DNA of 64,000 nt from Hamiltosporidium tvaerminnensis (GCA_022605425.2 CM061248.1:930001-994000), one strand, 5' to 3'. Numbered from the stretch's first letter, positions 35,390-47,400 are shown. Translations and numbers: made by a program. The notes: a model not told the origin generated them from the sequence alone.

Positions 35390-38300
35390 CTTATAAATAA
35401 AATTTATTTTTTATATTTCTATACAGGTTTTTCATATTTGAAAATTTCTGAATATTGTATAATATTTCTAACACAATGAGGTCATTCTATCGAGATTTAT
35501 AGATAAATTATATCAATTATCAACAATTAAAAACTAGCATATGATCGTGTACGCATACTGCTTTCATAAACATCAATTTGTGTCAACTCTAGTTCTGATA
35601 TAACGTTTTACTCGGTTATTAATCACAAGAAGCGAATTATTTAAAACCTAAACCAATAATGTGAATGAAATGATTTAAAATTTATTAATATTGAAAGAAT
35701 ACCTTAGTAGCAATCTGCAATTACGAAAAAAATATTGTGAATTTGACTATATCTTTAGAATGCAATTGGTTTCAAGAGTAGGTATCATATACTTGCCGAA
35801 TATTGATGTATTGACTAAATAATTGAGATGTTCTTTTAAATCCATTATTATTTTCAAAATATTTTATCACTCGAGTGGGTAGTATATGAATATATGAAGG
35901 CAACACATAACGGTCACATATTTCTATAATTAGAATCGCCTTCTAAAAATATTAAGTGAAAGCAACGATGTATGAAACCTACATGTGGTTCGTTCGATGC
36001 TATAAATTTTCGGAGTTCTATAGATATTTCAATAAGGATCGATGTTTTTTTGCCGCTGTGACACAACGAGATATAAATTATTCAAAAATGCTGATTGATT
36101 GATTTAATGGAATTTCGAAATCATAATATCAATTTTTATTCAAATGCCAAGCATTATATTTAGACCCAACCCATTTTTCTGCTATTTCAATTTAATTTTA
36201 AAATTTAGTGCCCAAGCTATGTGTATGCCGAATTTTAGCACAAGCGGGCTCTTTTGGTTTCTGATGTTTATACTAGTATAAGTACCAAATTTATTTCTAC
36301 TAAACAAATAAACAGTTCTTAATTGGTAAAATAATTATATGAACTGGCTCTGAATTTTAAGTGATATAGTATTTCTTAGAACTATTTTTACCTTTTTTCT
36401 GTACATGGCTTGTTTCTTATATTTTCTCTCTTTCTAATTAGCTTAATTTGATAAATAAGTTTTGCGCTAAATTTAAACCCAAAAGTATTTTTTGGCTAAA
36501 ATGATTAAAATTTTTGTAAATTTGCATTGATATATAATTTTAATATTTCTTGCGTTTTATGTTTGCGAATATATTAAGTTTTGGCTAAAGTGGGTTAAGG
36601 ATTTGACAATAAATTATAATATAATGTCATCAACAATAATTTTTCAATCTAAAGCGACAAAAAATAAATTAATTACTAATATATTTCTGTTGGAATTAAT
36701 ATCAAGGTGTCAAGTGGATTTATTGGTATTCATATACTTTATTGAGTATATTTCTATTTATCTTTAGCACAATGATTCATAAAATTTCGCGCATACATTT
36801 AATAACTCCTAATCACATCTCATTTTATTTATTATGTTTGTTTTCTAACATAGACATCGAAAGCATGTTATTTGAACACGATCTTCGTCAAATTTAAATT
36901 TTTTTATTCGGACACTTATATTTCAACAGAAAATTTTCTCAATTATTTGACTGTCTGGTTTGATTTGTTAGCGTAAAAATTAATTTTTTTTCTTTTTTTC
37001 TTCCTGGTTTAGTTTATACTTTTATTTTGGAATCATATATCTTATATATTTGTAACCGCGTGATAATGAAATATATGTATCAAGTAAGATTAAGCCTTAA
37101 TGTGAATGAATGTTGATATTATTGTAAAACATATAAAGGAAATATTTAACGATATTCTTAGAATATTTTTACACATATTTTGGTTGTATAATTTCTAAAT
37201 AAATTTTTATTGGGTTTGCAAAGGCATAAGATTTGAACGTAGAATTTTTGGTGCAATAATTCTAATAATAAAATGCATTTCTTAATGTATTGGTCTTTAT
37301 ATTGTTAGAAATTGTTGGAGTATAAATTTCAATAAAAAATAAACTAAGTAAATGTAATAAATTTCTAGCCCATAAAATTCAAAAAACATGCACTACCAGC
37401 AAAACGAATGAAAGAAATATCGCACAGGCAAAACGGAAGTTAGGAAAGATGCGGATCATTAAATAAATATCTTGCTCGCTATTCTCTATATTGTTGTTTT
37501 CTTCCCAAACATGGTCCCCATCCGGGAATCCGACAGACATATTTCTTAACTATTATAAAAAAATCTGCTAGGGCTAATATGAAAATTTTTGCCAAAAAAC
37601 GGCCGTATTCCCACATTGAATAGAATTTATGGAAAAATTACCCAATTAACATTATACTATAAACCATCAAATTTTGATAATTATGTATTTCAAAGATTTA
37701 AATAAGAAATGGTATCAGAACGATCAAAGAGGATATGTTCGTTACCAAAGCTTTAAAACTCGCGGATATAAGTTATAAGTTCAAAAAAGCTTATATTCTT
37801 AGGAGATTTAACCATCGAAATAATTAGCATAGGAAAATATAAATCATTACCTCTAATCTTTGTTATAGGGTGTTCTTTCTAGTATATTTTATAGCGATTT
37901 TATCGAGACCTTCATCTTTTAAACCTTAGCGTAGGTGTTTTTTCTCTAATCAATCATAATTAATGACATTTCTTTACTTCTTTAATGGCAGAATTTTTTT
38001 TTTGCAAAATAACACATGAAAGAGATAATTTATATAATTCAGAATGCACCGAAGAGGATGATTCGCTTCGAAATTTTTAATTGGTTTAAAGAATACAAGA
38101 AATCAATAAGAGTGCTCAAATTGAGATATGTCTTTTCCTATTCCTTCATAAAATTTACACAACCAATAATAGTGAGTAAAACGGAACATAAAACAATTAA
38201 ACAGATTCTATTGGTTCAAAAAAATATTTGAAATTAAATTCTAAAATTTTCTTCTAAATTCTATTATTTATCAAAAATGACACAATAAATTTGTTTTTTT

Positions 38301-39110
38301 GTTTGTCTTAAAGTTTCAATCAAAAAAAATTATAATATTTGTTAAGATTTCTTTTCTAAGAATTTACAGTTACATAAAAAATGTATGATAAGATTGATGC
38401 TTTTCTACCATTCGTTTTATAATATATTTATATTCCAAGAATAATTGCATAAAACAATTATTGTTTGAAAGGCTTCGATGGACTTTATACCTGATAAATT
38501 AAAAGGTTTTTAATCGTAATTATTATAAGGTTACATAAATAGTAAATTAACAAATGCAGCAAATCTTTAAAAAAACGAGTTTTTCAAGTAAATAAGACAC
38601 ATCACAAGAATAATTTCTTTCTTAAAAAGACATAATTAAATATAAATACGTTAAAAGTGAACATACTAACCATTTAGCCGAGCTGAGGCTCTGAAAAATT
38701 AAAAGTAAATATAATAGAAGAAGAGAATTATACAGGGTAAAAAGGCCTGGATTTATATTGTGAAATCGTCTAAAAACGGTAATAATTTGGAAATGAAAGA
38801 CAAAAATAATATACGAGAAGCTGAATAGATGATAATGGGAATTCTTATAAAATTTTAAGAATCTATATCTCAGATATTGATAACAAAGGTTATTTTCGAC
38901 ATTTTTCCGAATAAATGTGAAAGAAATCTGTTTCTACCGACTTAGGAACGCAGTATATTATAAAACAATTAAGGTAATTTTTAATTTAGAAAATATTTTT
39001 TTATTGCATCAATTGTAAATCTAGGAACGAAAATAATATTCTATTTCAAGAATATGTTTAAGTATGAAAGGAACTAGATGAATCCCTCAAATCGAATTGT
39101 ACCTTTATAA
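35390..39110. other. Gene-poor stretch
   Basis: No supported gene. A slightly GC-richer patch at about 37380-37900 has broken protein-like pieces on both strands (for example a minus-strand run around 37500-37620) but nothing I can name. The 71-codon ATG ORF 38016-38231 (MKEIIYIIQNAPKRMIRFEIF...) has protein-like composition but no context. Confidence 0.45.
39100..39105 (+). promoter_or_regulatory. Start-proximal TACCTT element of LRR-like member C
   Basis: TACCTT ends 7 nt before the ATG at 39113, the same position and similar wording as TACCCTT or TATCCTT before beta-tubulin, NIF3 and the 66-aa ORF. Microsporidia are known to use a CCC-type motif close to start codons. Confidence 0.4.
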
Positions 39111-39112
39111 AA

Positions 39113-41885
39113 ATGATTTATTTGCTACACATGTGTTTTCGCCTTTTAGAAGCTATTAATTTGGGAATTTTACTTATAAATCTTACTAATCTACATATAT
39201 GTACTTTAAGTGTAAATTTCATAGCTATTAACGATGATGAAAAGCCTAATATTACCATTAATAATATCGGTGTATATTTTTTGGATATGAAAAAATGCTT
39301 ATTGTTAAATATTTCTGATATGCCAAAATCTTTATTATCTTTGAATTGTATCAAAACAAATAAAATACATTCAATTGTTTATCCGAACGATCCTTTCCTT
39401 GAATTCAAATTTTTCAAGCAAAATATTATTAAAAAATATAAGAAAATTACAATATATATGAGTAAAAATGATTTTACAATAATTCGCTACTTTTGGAAGC
39501 TTTTAAAAGCAGAAGATAGCATAGTAAGTCTTGATGCTTACGTTTTTTTCGAGATTCTAAAATATCTAAGTATTTTCAGCGTAAAAAGAAATAAAAAATA
39601 TAAAAGCTTCATAAAATCCCTCGTTATCATTACAGTAATGAAAAACCAGAAACGCTTTCTAGAAAAATCAGCTGAATTTATGCTGAATTCCAGAGAATAT
39701 AATAGTTTAAATATTCTTGATATAATTGAAAGTATTTTCAAGTTTTATCTCATTAAAAAACTATTCGTTCATGTAACCTTTCATGAATATATTCCCATAT
39801 CGTTTTTAAAAACAAGATATACCAACAAAAAACTTAAAAAGCCTAAAAATTGTGTGAGTATGCAATTCGGAAATTTTTATTTTCTTTCTTATTTCTATCG
39901 ATGTCTATTATTAGATCCTATCTTATGTAATATATGGATATTAATCACCAAAATTCTTTATATCGATAAATTATATATCGATTTTTCTATATTAAATGAA
40001 GATATAGATATTGAGGTAGTCTTTGGTTCGTTAGCGCAAAACATTAACAAATTTTCAATTGGTCGTATTAGAGAAAAATCTGCCGATATTAGATAAATTA
40101 AAGAAGGTATGGTCATTTAGGACTTTATAAAGAATCTTAAACTATACTTGTTTCATTCATCAATATTTATTTTAAAAACTTTACCATATTTTAACAGTCT
40201 TCAAAAGCTTACATTAGAATTTTCCGAAATAAAAATTTACGAAATATGTAATCTCGAAAATCTTAGCGTACTCGAAAACATAAAATATATCAAAATAATT
40301 TTATGTAAACCCATTGATATACAATCGAAAATTTCATCTCATTTGCTATTAGGTTGTAAGAAAAATCTATTTGTGGATTTATCGGGTACATTACATCTAT
40401 CTGATTCTGGAAATAGTTTAAGAAATTTTTTAACATTTAATTTGAAAAATTATATAATTGGAATCGCGTTAAAACCAAATTTTTCAAATCTTGATAACTT
40501 TAATTTGACAAAGATTTTACATTATAATTTAATAACTCGTTTAAGATTGAATTTGGAAAACATAGAAGCGAAATTGCTTGAAAATTATTCATTTCTAAAA
40601 TATTTCAAATTATTGAGTAAATTGCATTTTATTAATATAATGTTGACAAATGATCTTTTAAGAATTCTTCTAAAACTAGATAATTTAAAATATATCTTTT
40701 TTGAGTGTTTTCAGATTAGTGAACCAATAGAAAGCGAAAATTTGAACTATACGAACAAATGCGTTATTTATATAGAATTTAATACTTTATTTGGCAGTCT
40801 AGACAATAATTTCTTATGTTTCATAGCTAGGTTTATAGGCTTGAAACATCTATTATTTGATATGGTCTCTATTTCATATTTCCCAGATGGAAATATTTGT
40901 CTATAACGAAATCGAAAATCTCTCAGTAGTTTCCAAATATAAAAGATTTAGAAAATAGACCAAAATTAGAATTTCTACAGTATTCCAATGAAATTAAATA
41001 TGTCAGTGAAATTCATTTCAGTGTTTTATATTTATTTTCATTATTTTTTGATTTGCAAAATCTGAAAGAACTTATTTATAAAAGCTATTATTTAAATATC
41101 AAAGATGTAACTGTATTCGAAAATTTTAAAAAATTAACTTGTCTAGAACTTAGCATTAAAGAAAATGATATTTATTTATATATTTTGCAAAAAATACTAG
41201 AATCGAGAATAAAAAAAACAATCTTCAAACTTGATATTCTTGTAAATAAGTTCAACAAATTAGATTTGATTGCGAATTTTATATTTTGAAAAACTAAAAA
41301 TTTTGAAATTAGGCGCTAAGATTTCCGATGAAAACGACAAACAAAATTTTAAATTCTTATGTCGTATGAATACTATACTTAGCGAAATATTTGTATCAAC
41401 AGATATACAAGAACTCTACTATTCCTAATCTGGAGAATTTTAAAGCCTTGAATATTAAAGATTCTTCTATAAATACAAGCAGAATTGATTGTAATAATCT
41501 TTCCCGAATATAATTTATTAAAATTTAAAAAAGTATAAATTAGAAATCGATTTACATCTTTCGATAATATATCTCAAATGCTTTTATTTGTATAAACATT
41601 TTATACCTAAACTTTTCCAGATGATCTTTATTGCTTTAGATGTAAATAAATCCATTTCTCAAGAATCTGTTATAGAATCGGATTGTTAAGCACATAAATC
41701 TTTGAAAAAATAGGTATTTAATAAGTCAGTTGTCTTTGGTGAGATGTATCATCGAAAGAAATGAAATTATTTATATCCTTGTTACATCAGTAGCAATAAA
41801 CTTTTTTTATATCTTTATCCTTTACCTAAATTGAATTTATTAAATTCAATTTTACTCATTGCACTTCCACCTTCTAATTTGATCC
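39113..41885 (+). pseudogene. LRR-like family member C, fragmented
   Basis: Starts at ATG 39113 with a hydrophobic N-terminus (MIYLLHMCFRLLEAINLGIL). The 327-codon first frame (to 40096) contains the family middle: KKITIYMSKNDFTIIRYFWKLL, then SLDAYVFFEILKYLSIF, then YKSFIKSLVI, aligning with members A and B. The next frames, 40148-40906 (252 codons) and 41053-41289, carry leucine-spaced repeats (LQKLTLEFSEIKIYEICNLE; LKELIYKSYYLNIKDV; FKKLTCLELSIKENDIYLY) and further broken pieces (LKILKLGAKISDEND) reach about 41550, perhaps 41880. It is the least decayed member here: frames 1 and 2 need only a couple of changes, so a low-coverage assembly error cannot be excluded for the first break. A CC(T)TT promoter-like element precedes the start. 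Predicted secreted, function unknown. Confidence 0.6.
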
Positions 41886-41892
41886 GTAATAT

Positions 41893-42048
41893 AATATTAG
41901 TTGGCGTAAGGCTAACAACTCACCCTTTAAAACAGCCTTGTTACGAAACCCGATAAGTAAACAAATCCACTTGAAAAAAAACCGGTGGGTGGTATTACTA
42001 CGGGAGGCCAAGGCTCGCACAGAGCTGTAGTGCCAATGATGAATGAAT
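41893..42048 (+). repeat. Dispersed GC-rich repeat B, copy 2
   Basis: Plus-orientation partial copy. Recognisable blocks: GTTACGAAACCCGATAAGTA, GGTGGTATTACTACGGGAGG, CCAAGGCTCGCACAGAGCTG, and the end TGCCAATGATGAATGAAT. Only the 3' part of the ~245-bp unit is present (5'-truncated relative to 8937-9182 and 63838-64000), as expected of retroposed ends. Confidence 0.7.
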
Positions 42049-42049
42049 A

Positions 42050-43800
42050 TAATATTAGTTTATCAAATTTTTTCATAGGGAACCTATTATTCGATATATT
42101 TATCCTTTGAGTAATCTAATCCAAGTATTTCTAAGACAAAATTATAATATAGATCTCAACACATTTATAGACTAAATTTCGGAAATTTCATATAAATTAG
42201 GATAAAGTGTTAAAACTTTAAACTGCATATATGAAGTATTTAATTCTTAGCTTTCTTCTCATCTCGAAATATAACATATTTCCATTGAAATTTTGTTCTT
42301 ATTTTATCAATAAAATTAGATATTTGACATATTAAGAGTCTGTGTGGCTTGATTTTACTCTCTTCTATGGTTTCAAAAAATATATTGAATCATAGATACC
42401 ATCTTCTTTTGTTAAAGTTACTTAATTTTTAATATTATAGAATGATTTGACTTTCGATTATTAAAATCATATACTATTGTTCAAATTTCTGCCTAAATAT
42501 TGTTTTTTATTAATCATTTATTGTAACTTGTTTTTCAAGAAGTTATATAAATCTATATTTTTTTGATAATGGGAATCAGTCAGCTGTTTAAATCTTTGAA
42601 TCTAGTTTTAGGATTTAATTGAGTATCTAAACAATTTACAAGATTTTTTAAGCCTAATCTCAGATTGTTTTAATAGAAACTCCTAATTTACATAAAATGT
42701 GGTTTTAGTTTTTCATTTTTTTAAAGGTGATTCTTCCTTTAAATATATCTATTTAGACTTTGATAAACAAATTAATCAGAAAAAATAGATTTTTAGATTC
42801 ATGACTGGTTTTACTTCGAGTCTTTGACCGAGTAGTTTGAATTCTTGACCGGTTTTTAAAGTTAAATTGACCCTTGATTCATAAAAAATATTTCCGATGT
42901 GAGAAACACCGGCTTTTCAGAAGTTAAATAATAGTTTTTTTCAGATATATCATCAATAATATATAATAAACTAAGCTTAAGCTGAATTATACCGACTAAT
43001 ATTCTTCTATATTACCTTATAAGTAATCTATATTAGCTTATCTGCCCATGATGAGTATTTAAATTATAAAAGTTAGATTTAATGATCAACTATGACTATG
43101 AATATATTCGAAGCTTCGTATATTATCTCATTTACATCAAAATTTTACGGATAATATATGAAAAGTATAGTCCACTACGGAACTCTAATCCAAAAGAAAA
43201 TTTATTTTAAAGATCTAAGAGTAAAAATCTATAATCCGAATAATCTAAATAATTCGAAGAAAGTATAAATCATACAGGTTTAGAATTTTTTTAGGCTTCA
43301 TTTTTACAAATCGGCAGAGTATTTAGTACATTTAGAACAGGTACCAGAGTCTAATTGATTCACCTTTTTTTATATAAGGTTTTGATACAGATGCGAACAA
43401 TATTCAAGAAGAAATAAAACTTTGTAATATTTAAGGAATATGAACGTTTCTCTCTGATACATTAAGATTTTCAATGACTGGTAATTGAAACTATCCGCAA
43501 TATGAAGACCCAAACCCTCAAAATAACCCACAAGTTTCTTACAAAATGATGTTGGCAGTGTATTTGCATATTGTGTTAAATTACAAATATTTATAAGATC
43601 GTTCGTCACATTTATAATTCGTATGCAGAGATATTATAAATATAAACAATACAATTATTATTGTTTATACACATATTTTAAATATTTCATCTGTAAATAC
43701 ACTGATTTAATTAAGCATATTATAAAATTGGAAATGAAAATCTAAATTAAATTTTTGATTTCAATTTAATAAGTAATTTGATCTAAAAGCTTTAGAAATT
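42050..43800. other. Gene-poor stretch
   Basis: AT-rich, no supported gene. The 79-codon minus frame 43370-43609 starts with ATG and has protein-like composition (NICNLTQYANTLPTSFCKKL) but no recognisable motif; it could be a relic. Confidence 0.45.
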
Positions 43801-43808
43801 TCTATAAA

Positions 43809-43978
43809 GATAAGTATTAAGTTATTTAAAGATCTCGTTTTTCTAATTTTAGGTTTTACACTAAAGATCAAAAATTTAAATATAAATTAAAAGGATAAGT
43901 ATTAAGTTATTTAAAGATCTCGTTTTTCTAATTTTAGGTTTTACAATAAAGATCAAAATTTTAATATATATTAAAAGT
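43809..43978. repeat. Tandem duplication, 85-bp unit
   Basis: Two consecutive copies of an 85-bp unit (43809-43893 and 43894-43978), almost identical; each contains AAAGATCTCG and TTTTAGGTTTTACA. The close identity implies a recent event. Confidence 0.9.
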
Positions 43979-44071
43979 AAGTGAAAAATATGAAAATTAT
44001 AGATTCAATCTAAGCTTATTCCAAACTAACTAAACTTTTTAGCAAAACTTATAAACAATTGCCAAGATATA

Positions 44072-44215
44072 CTTTTGATGTATCGTAATCTACTTTCCAT
44101 GTATCCCAATCTACTTTTCATTTATCCTAATCCACTTTTCATGTATCCTAATCTACTTTTCATGTATCCTAATCTACTTTTGATGTATCCCAATCTACTT
44201 TCCATGTATCCTAGA
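44072..44215 (+). repeat. 21-bp tandem repeat, about 6.5 units
   Basis: Repeats of ATGTATCCTAATCTACTTTTC with minor changes. The period is a multiple of three, so the plus strand reads as repeated MYPNLLF heptapeptides in a 68-codon frame (44075-44281). I consider that frame a by-product of the repeat rather than a demonstrated gene. Confidence 0.9.
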
Positions 44216-44446
44216 CTTGTTGTATTTGAAAAAAATATATTAAGAACCAATTATATGCAAATTTATTTAAATAAATATTAAATTCAAAATAAAATCTTTA
44301 TAAAATTTTTGAACCTTTTAATGATAATGAGGCTATTATTTAGATATAAGTTAAATTCCAAATTAGGTTTTTATATAAACTTATGATTTTTTATAAAAAA
44401 ATTACAATCAGTTGAAATAATTATAAATAATACAATTATTGGATAT

Positions 44447-44610
44447 AAACACAGTACTAAAAATAATTTATTATAGAATAATAAGATATGTTCAAATTTT
44501 AAGAAATTTTTGTTTATAAATATTTGGTAAAGACAGTCCTAAAAATACCTTATTATAGAATAATAAGATCTGTCCAAATTTTAAGAAAATTTTGTTTTAA
44601 ATATTTAGTA
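44447..44610. repeat. Tandem duplication, 82-bp unit
   Basis: Two units (44447-44528 and 44529-44610) sharing CTAAAAATA, TTATTATAGAATAATAAGAT and CAAATTTTAAGAAA, with the start of a third unit after 44611. About 90% identical, so older than the 85-bp duplication at 43.8 kb. Confidence 0.85.
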
Positions 44611-45140
44611 AACACTGACTAAGATATATTAATCTGTTATTGCAACATAAAAAATCAAATTTACGTTGAATTTTCAATTATAATATTTTTCTGTTAAAAC
44701 ATTGGTTAGAGAATACAAGAATTATATATTTTGCCTTATAAAGAAAAGCGGAAGAGAAATATTTTTTCTCTAATAAAACCAATAATATTAAATATGTAGA
44801 TAATAAAAAATGATTCTATTTAGAATATAAATAAATTAATAAAGATATTGTGAAAGGTATTTGTATTTTTATAGAAACAATTAAAGAAGTTAGTTTGTTG
44901 ATAATAAAATATATCTTGTTACCTCCAGAGAGAAACTTTATTGTTTAATATCTATGAAACTTAAATTTTAATTTTATAAGAACAGAAATATAAAATAAAA
45001 ACGAGAAATTTTAGATTTCAATATTACTCTGAATTCAAAAATTTACGATTTTAAATTAAATTTTCAGAACTTCAAAAGTAAAAAAAACTTTTTAATTCAA
45101 AATATTATAATAATTAGTCAACTTATATGTTTTTTTTCTC

Positions 45141-45215
45141 AATAAAATTCTGGGTTAATAAATTTTCTCTCGTTTAACTAATTTCTTCCATCACCTTCAA
45201 CTTACTTGTTAAAAA
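45141..45215 (-). mobile_element. Minimal 3' end of a related retroelement
   Basis: On the minus strand this reads KLKVMEEIS-stop followed by a 20-odd nt UTR and the exact 18-mer TTAACCCAGAATTTTATT (45141-45158), which is the 3' terminus of copies 1-3. The upstream codons resemble the element tail VKEVEENI-stop. So this is a heavily 5'-truncated insertion (about 75 bp) of a diverged relative. Chance occurrence of the 18-mer in 64 kb is very unlikely. Confidence 0.65.
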
Positions 45216-45338
45216 TAAAAATAAAAGAATTTTTAAAACATTTTAAAAACCTACCTATTATGTTCAATCGTCTAATTTTAAAAAAAAATTTAAATCGATT
45301 TTATTTTTATTATTTTGCCGTTATAAAAAATCATTGAA

Positions 45339-46463
45339 ATGGATAATTGTAACATTATAAAAGAAAACGATTTTGTATATTTCGAAAACAAACACGATCT
45401 TAAAAAAATACGTAAAGTATCACCAAAAGAAAATATTTTTATACGAAAGTACAAATTGAACATTAATACTTCAAAATTCATTGGTTTAAAATATAACAAA
45501 TGGTACAATATTAACGGTGAGGAATTTATTGAAATAGATACAAAAGGATCTATTGAAATAGAAACAAAAGGATCTATGGAAATAGATACAACAAAATCTA
45601 TGGAAATAGAAACAAAAGAATCTATTGAAATAGATACAAAAGGATCTATTGAAATAGAAACAAAAGGATCTATTGATATTATAAATCCAGATATTCTTGA
45701 TAATTCTGATACTGAAGTAAATGAATTGGATGTACAACTTGAACCAAATAAACGAGTAAAATCAACATTTACTGTCGCTAAATACGAACTAAAGAAAAAA
45801 GATAAAAAATCAAGACAATTTATTATATATAAAGTCGAACCATCAACTTTATTAGAATTTTTAAGAAATAAAAGTGCTTTAAAAATTCATTATTTTACAC
45901 ATCCAGAACTCGCATATATTTCGATGTTTGGATCGCCATACACAAAAACACTTTTATTTGATGATTGCCAAGATTTAATCACATATACATTTATTTACAA
46001 ATATGGAAATTACAATATCGAATGTATAAAATCTTCAAAAAAGAAAATAGAAAAAACCACCACACCTGATGAAAATAACAGTAAAATAACAAAAATCGAA
46101 AAAAAACATGAAAATATCGTAGAAAGAACAATTAAATACACAAATTCCACCATAAAAACCTTCGATCTATACACTGATATATTAAATAAATATTCATTAG
46201 TAATAATATGTAGTAGACAAGATATAATAAAAATACTTCAATTCTATGATAAAAACATAACCAATAATTTAATTATTAGAACAAATCTTAAAGAATATGG
46301 AAATGAAATATTTGATTATTTATTGAAAAGTAATATTTATATAAATATTAAAATGTCAGAATTTCTATTTAGAGAATATCAGACACAACATGTTCATCCA
46401 CTGTTTAGAGGCAACTTTAGTGGATTCGTTTTAACAGCAACAAAAATAAATAAAAAAGGTTGA
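45339..46463 (+). CDS. TRM6: TRM6/GCD10-like tRNA m1A58 methyltransferase non-catalytic subunit
   Basis: 374 aa (yeast Gcd10 is 478, so reduced as is usual in microsporidia). Trm6 pairs with catalytic Trm61 to methylate A58 in the T-loop of tRNA, in the nucleus. N-terminal family pattern: ENDFVYFENKHDLKKIRKV..ENIFIRKYKL..SKFIGLKYNKWYNI, matching the beta-rich Gcd10 domain. C-terminal: LYTDILNKYSLVIICSRQ, then EFLFREYQTQHVHPLFRGNFSGFVLTATKI, equivalent to the REYQVLP.RTHP....GGYLLSG signature. In between, residues about 64-112 are six imperfect octapeptide repeats (IEIDTKGS-type). ATG 45339 is the first in frame. No CCCTT element; GCCGTTATAAAA lies about 20 nt upstream. A retroelement 3' end lies 125 bp upstream. 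The identification rests on the C-terminal signature. Confidence 0.7.
   Translation: MDNCNIIKENDFVYFENKHDLKKIRKVSPKENIFIRKYKLNINTSKFIGLKYNKWYNINGEEFIEIDTKGSIEIETKGSMEIDTTKSMEIETKESIEIDTKGSIEIETKGSIDIINPDILDNSDTEVNELDVQLEPNKRVKSTFTVAKYELKKKDKKSRQFIIYKVEPSTLLEFLRNKSALKIHYFTHPELAYISMFGSPYTKTLLFDDCQDLITYTFIYKYGNYNIECIKSSKKKIEKTTTPDENNSKITKIEKKHENIVERTIKYTNSTIKTFDLYTDILNKYSLVIICSRQDIIKILQFYDKNITNNLIIRTNLKEYGNEIFDYLLKSNIYINIKMSEFLFREYQTQHVHPLFRGNFSGFVLTATKINKKG
45526..45680 (+). repeat. 24-bp coding repeat within TRM6-like gene
   Basis: Six tandem 24-bp units encoding alternating IEIDTKGS and IEIETKGS octapeptides (two variants TTKS and TKES). Length variation between strains is likely. It lies in an acidic linker between the two conserved halves of the protein. 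Confidence 0.9.
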
Positions 46464-46739
46464 TTTATAATTAAAGTTTAATATTTTTTTTATAATTTAA
46501 AATTTGTATCAAGTAGTAGGTCGAGAGAGTATAAAGACATTAAAAAATATCTACTTAGAAATTGGTTTAAAAAAATCAGATGAAAATCATTACTGCTATT
46601 TTTTATGGAATATAAATCACACTGGATCTATAAATCCATAACCTTCTCTATTTAAACAGATTAAATAAAAAGTAAATTTTCAGTTGTAAATCTTTTAAAC
46701 AAAAAGATACAAGAGGAATGAAATAATCAAATAAGTAAG

Positions 46740-46935
46740 TTTTATATAATATAGGATAGATAGATGATAAAAATTATTTATAATTATTTATAATTATAAA
46801 ACAGAGGTATTTTAATTTCATTTAATATAATATAATTTAATATAATATAGGATAGATGATAAAATTTCTTTATAATTACTTTACAATTATAAAATATGAG
46901 TGTATTATTTAATTTAATATAGATAATAGATTGTA
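46740..46935. repeat. Degenerate AT tandem repeat
   Basis: Two imperfect copies of a roughly 105-bp unit marked by AATATAGGATAGAT and TTATAATTA..TTATAATTATAAAA, in a low-complexity 3' flank of the TRM6-like gene. Confidence 0.6.
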
Positions 46936-46998
46936 AATAAAAATAAAAACTTTAAAATAATTTAATTCCATTGAATATCAAATATACAATCAGTAGTA

Positions 46999-47199
46999 TC
47001 AATACCTATTTCTTAAACATTTAATAATATTTAATTCTATTTCTTTTTTATTTGTAGTTTCATATTTATTAATTTCATTTCCAGTCATTTCTATAAACAA
47101 TTTATTTCCAATTTTATAAAATACTTTTTTATTACCTAATTGTAATGAATATTTCATTTTATTTTCACAGATTTTCTTTTTTAATTTTAAAATATCCAT
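46999..47199 (-). CDS. Hypothetical 66-aa protein
   Basis: ATG-started minus-strand ORF with charged, structured-looking composition (MDILKLKKKICENKMKYSLQ... to ...NIIKCLRNRY). TATCCTT lies 3-9 nt upstream of its ATG (47202-47208), matching the start-proximal element at NIF3 and close to that at beta-tubulin. That position is the main reason for calling it. Family not recognised. Confidence 0.5.
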   Translation of the reverse strand: MDILKLKKKICENKMKYSLQLGNKKVFYKIGNKLFIEMTGNEINKYETTNKKEIELNIIKCLRNRY

Positions 47200-47201
47200 T
47201 A

Positions 47202-47208
47202 CAAGGAT
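47202..47208 (-). promoter_or_regulatory. Start-proximal TATCCTT element (66-aa ORF)
   Basis: TATCCTT on the minus strand, ending 2 nt before the ATG. See the finding on the CC(C)TT motif. Confidence 0.4.
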
Positions 47209-47284
47209 ATAAATTGGAATTTAAAAAAATATTTAAGAAATCAGAGAATCAATATTCTTTAGAAAAGAAACACTTTTTACATTA

Positions 47285-47400
47285 AAAAAAGATGTAAAAA
47301 ATAGAATTAAAATAATATAAATATTGAAAAATATAAAAAATAGAATTAAAATAATATAAATAAATATTGAAAAATAGAAATAAAAATAAATGAATAAATA
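47285..47400. repeat. A-rich imperfect tandem repeat
   Basis: Two copies of an approximately 50-bp A-rich unit (AAAAAATAGAATTAAAATAA...) in the region downstream of beta-tubulin. The A-rich tract continues to about 47535. Confidence 0.7.

Noticed and set aside
44075-44281. 68-codon ORF with MYPNLLF repeats
   Set aside because: Explained by a 21-bp tandem repeat whose period is divisible by three; no flanking conserved sequence.
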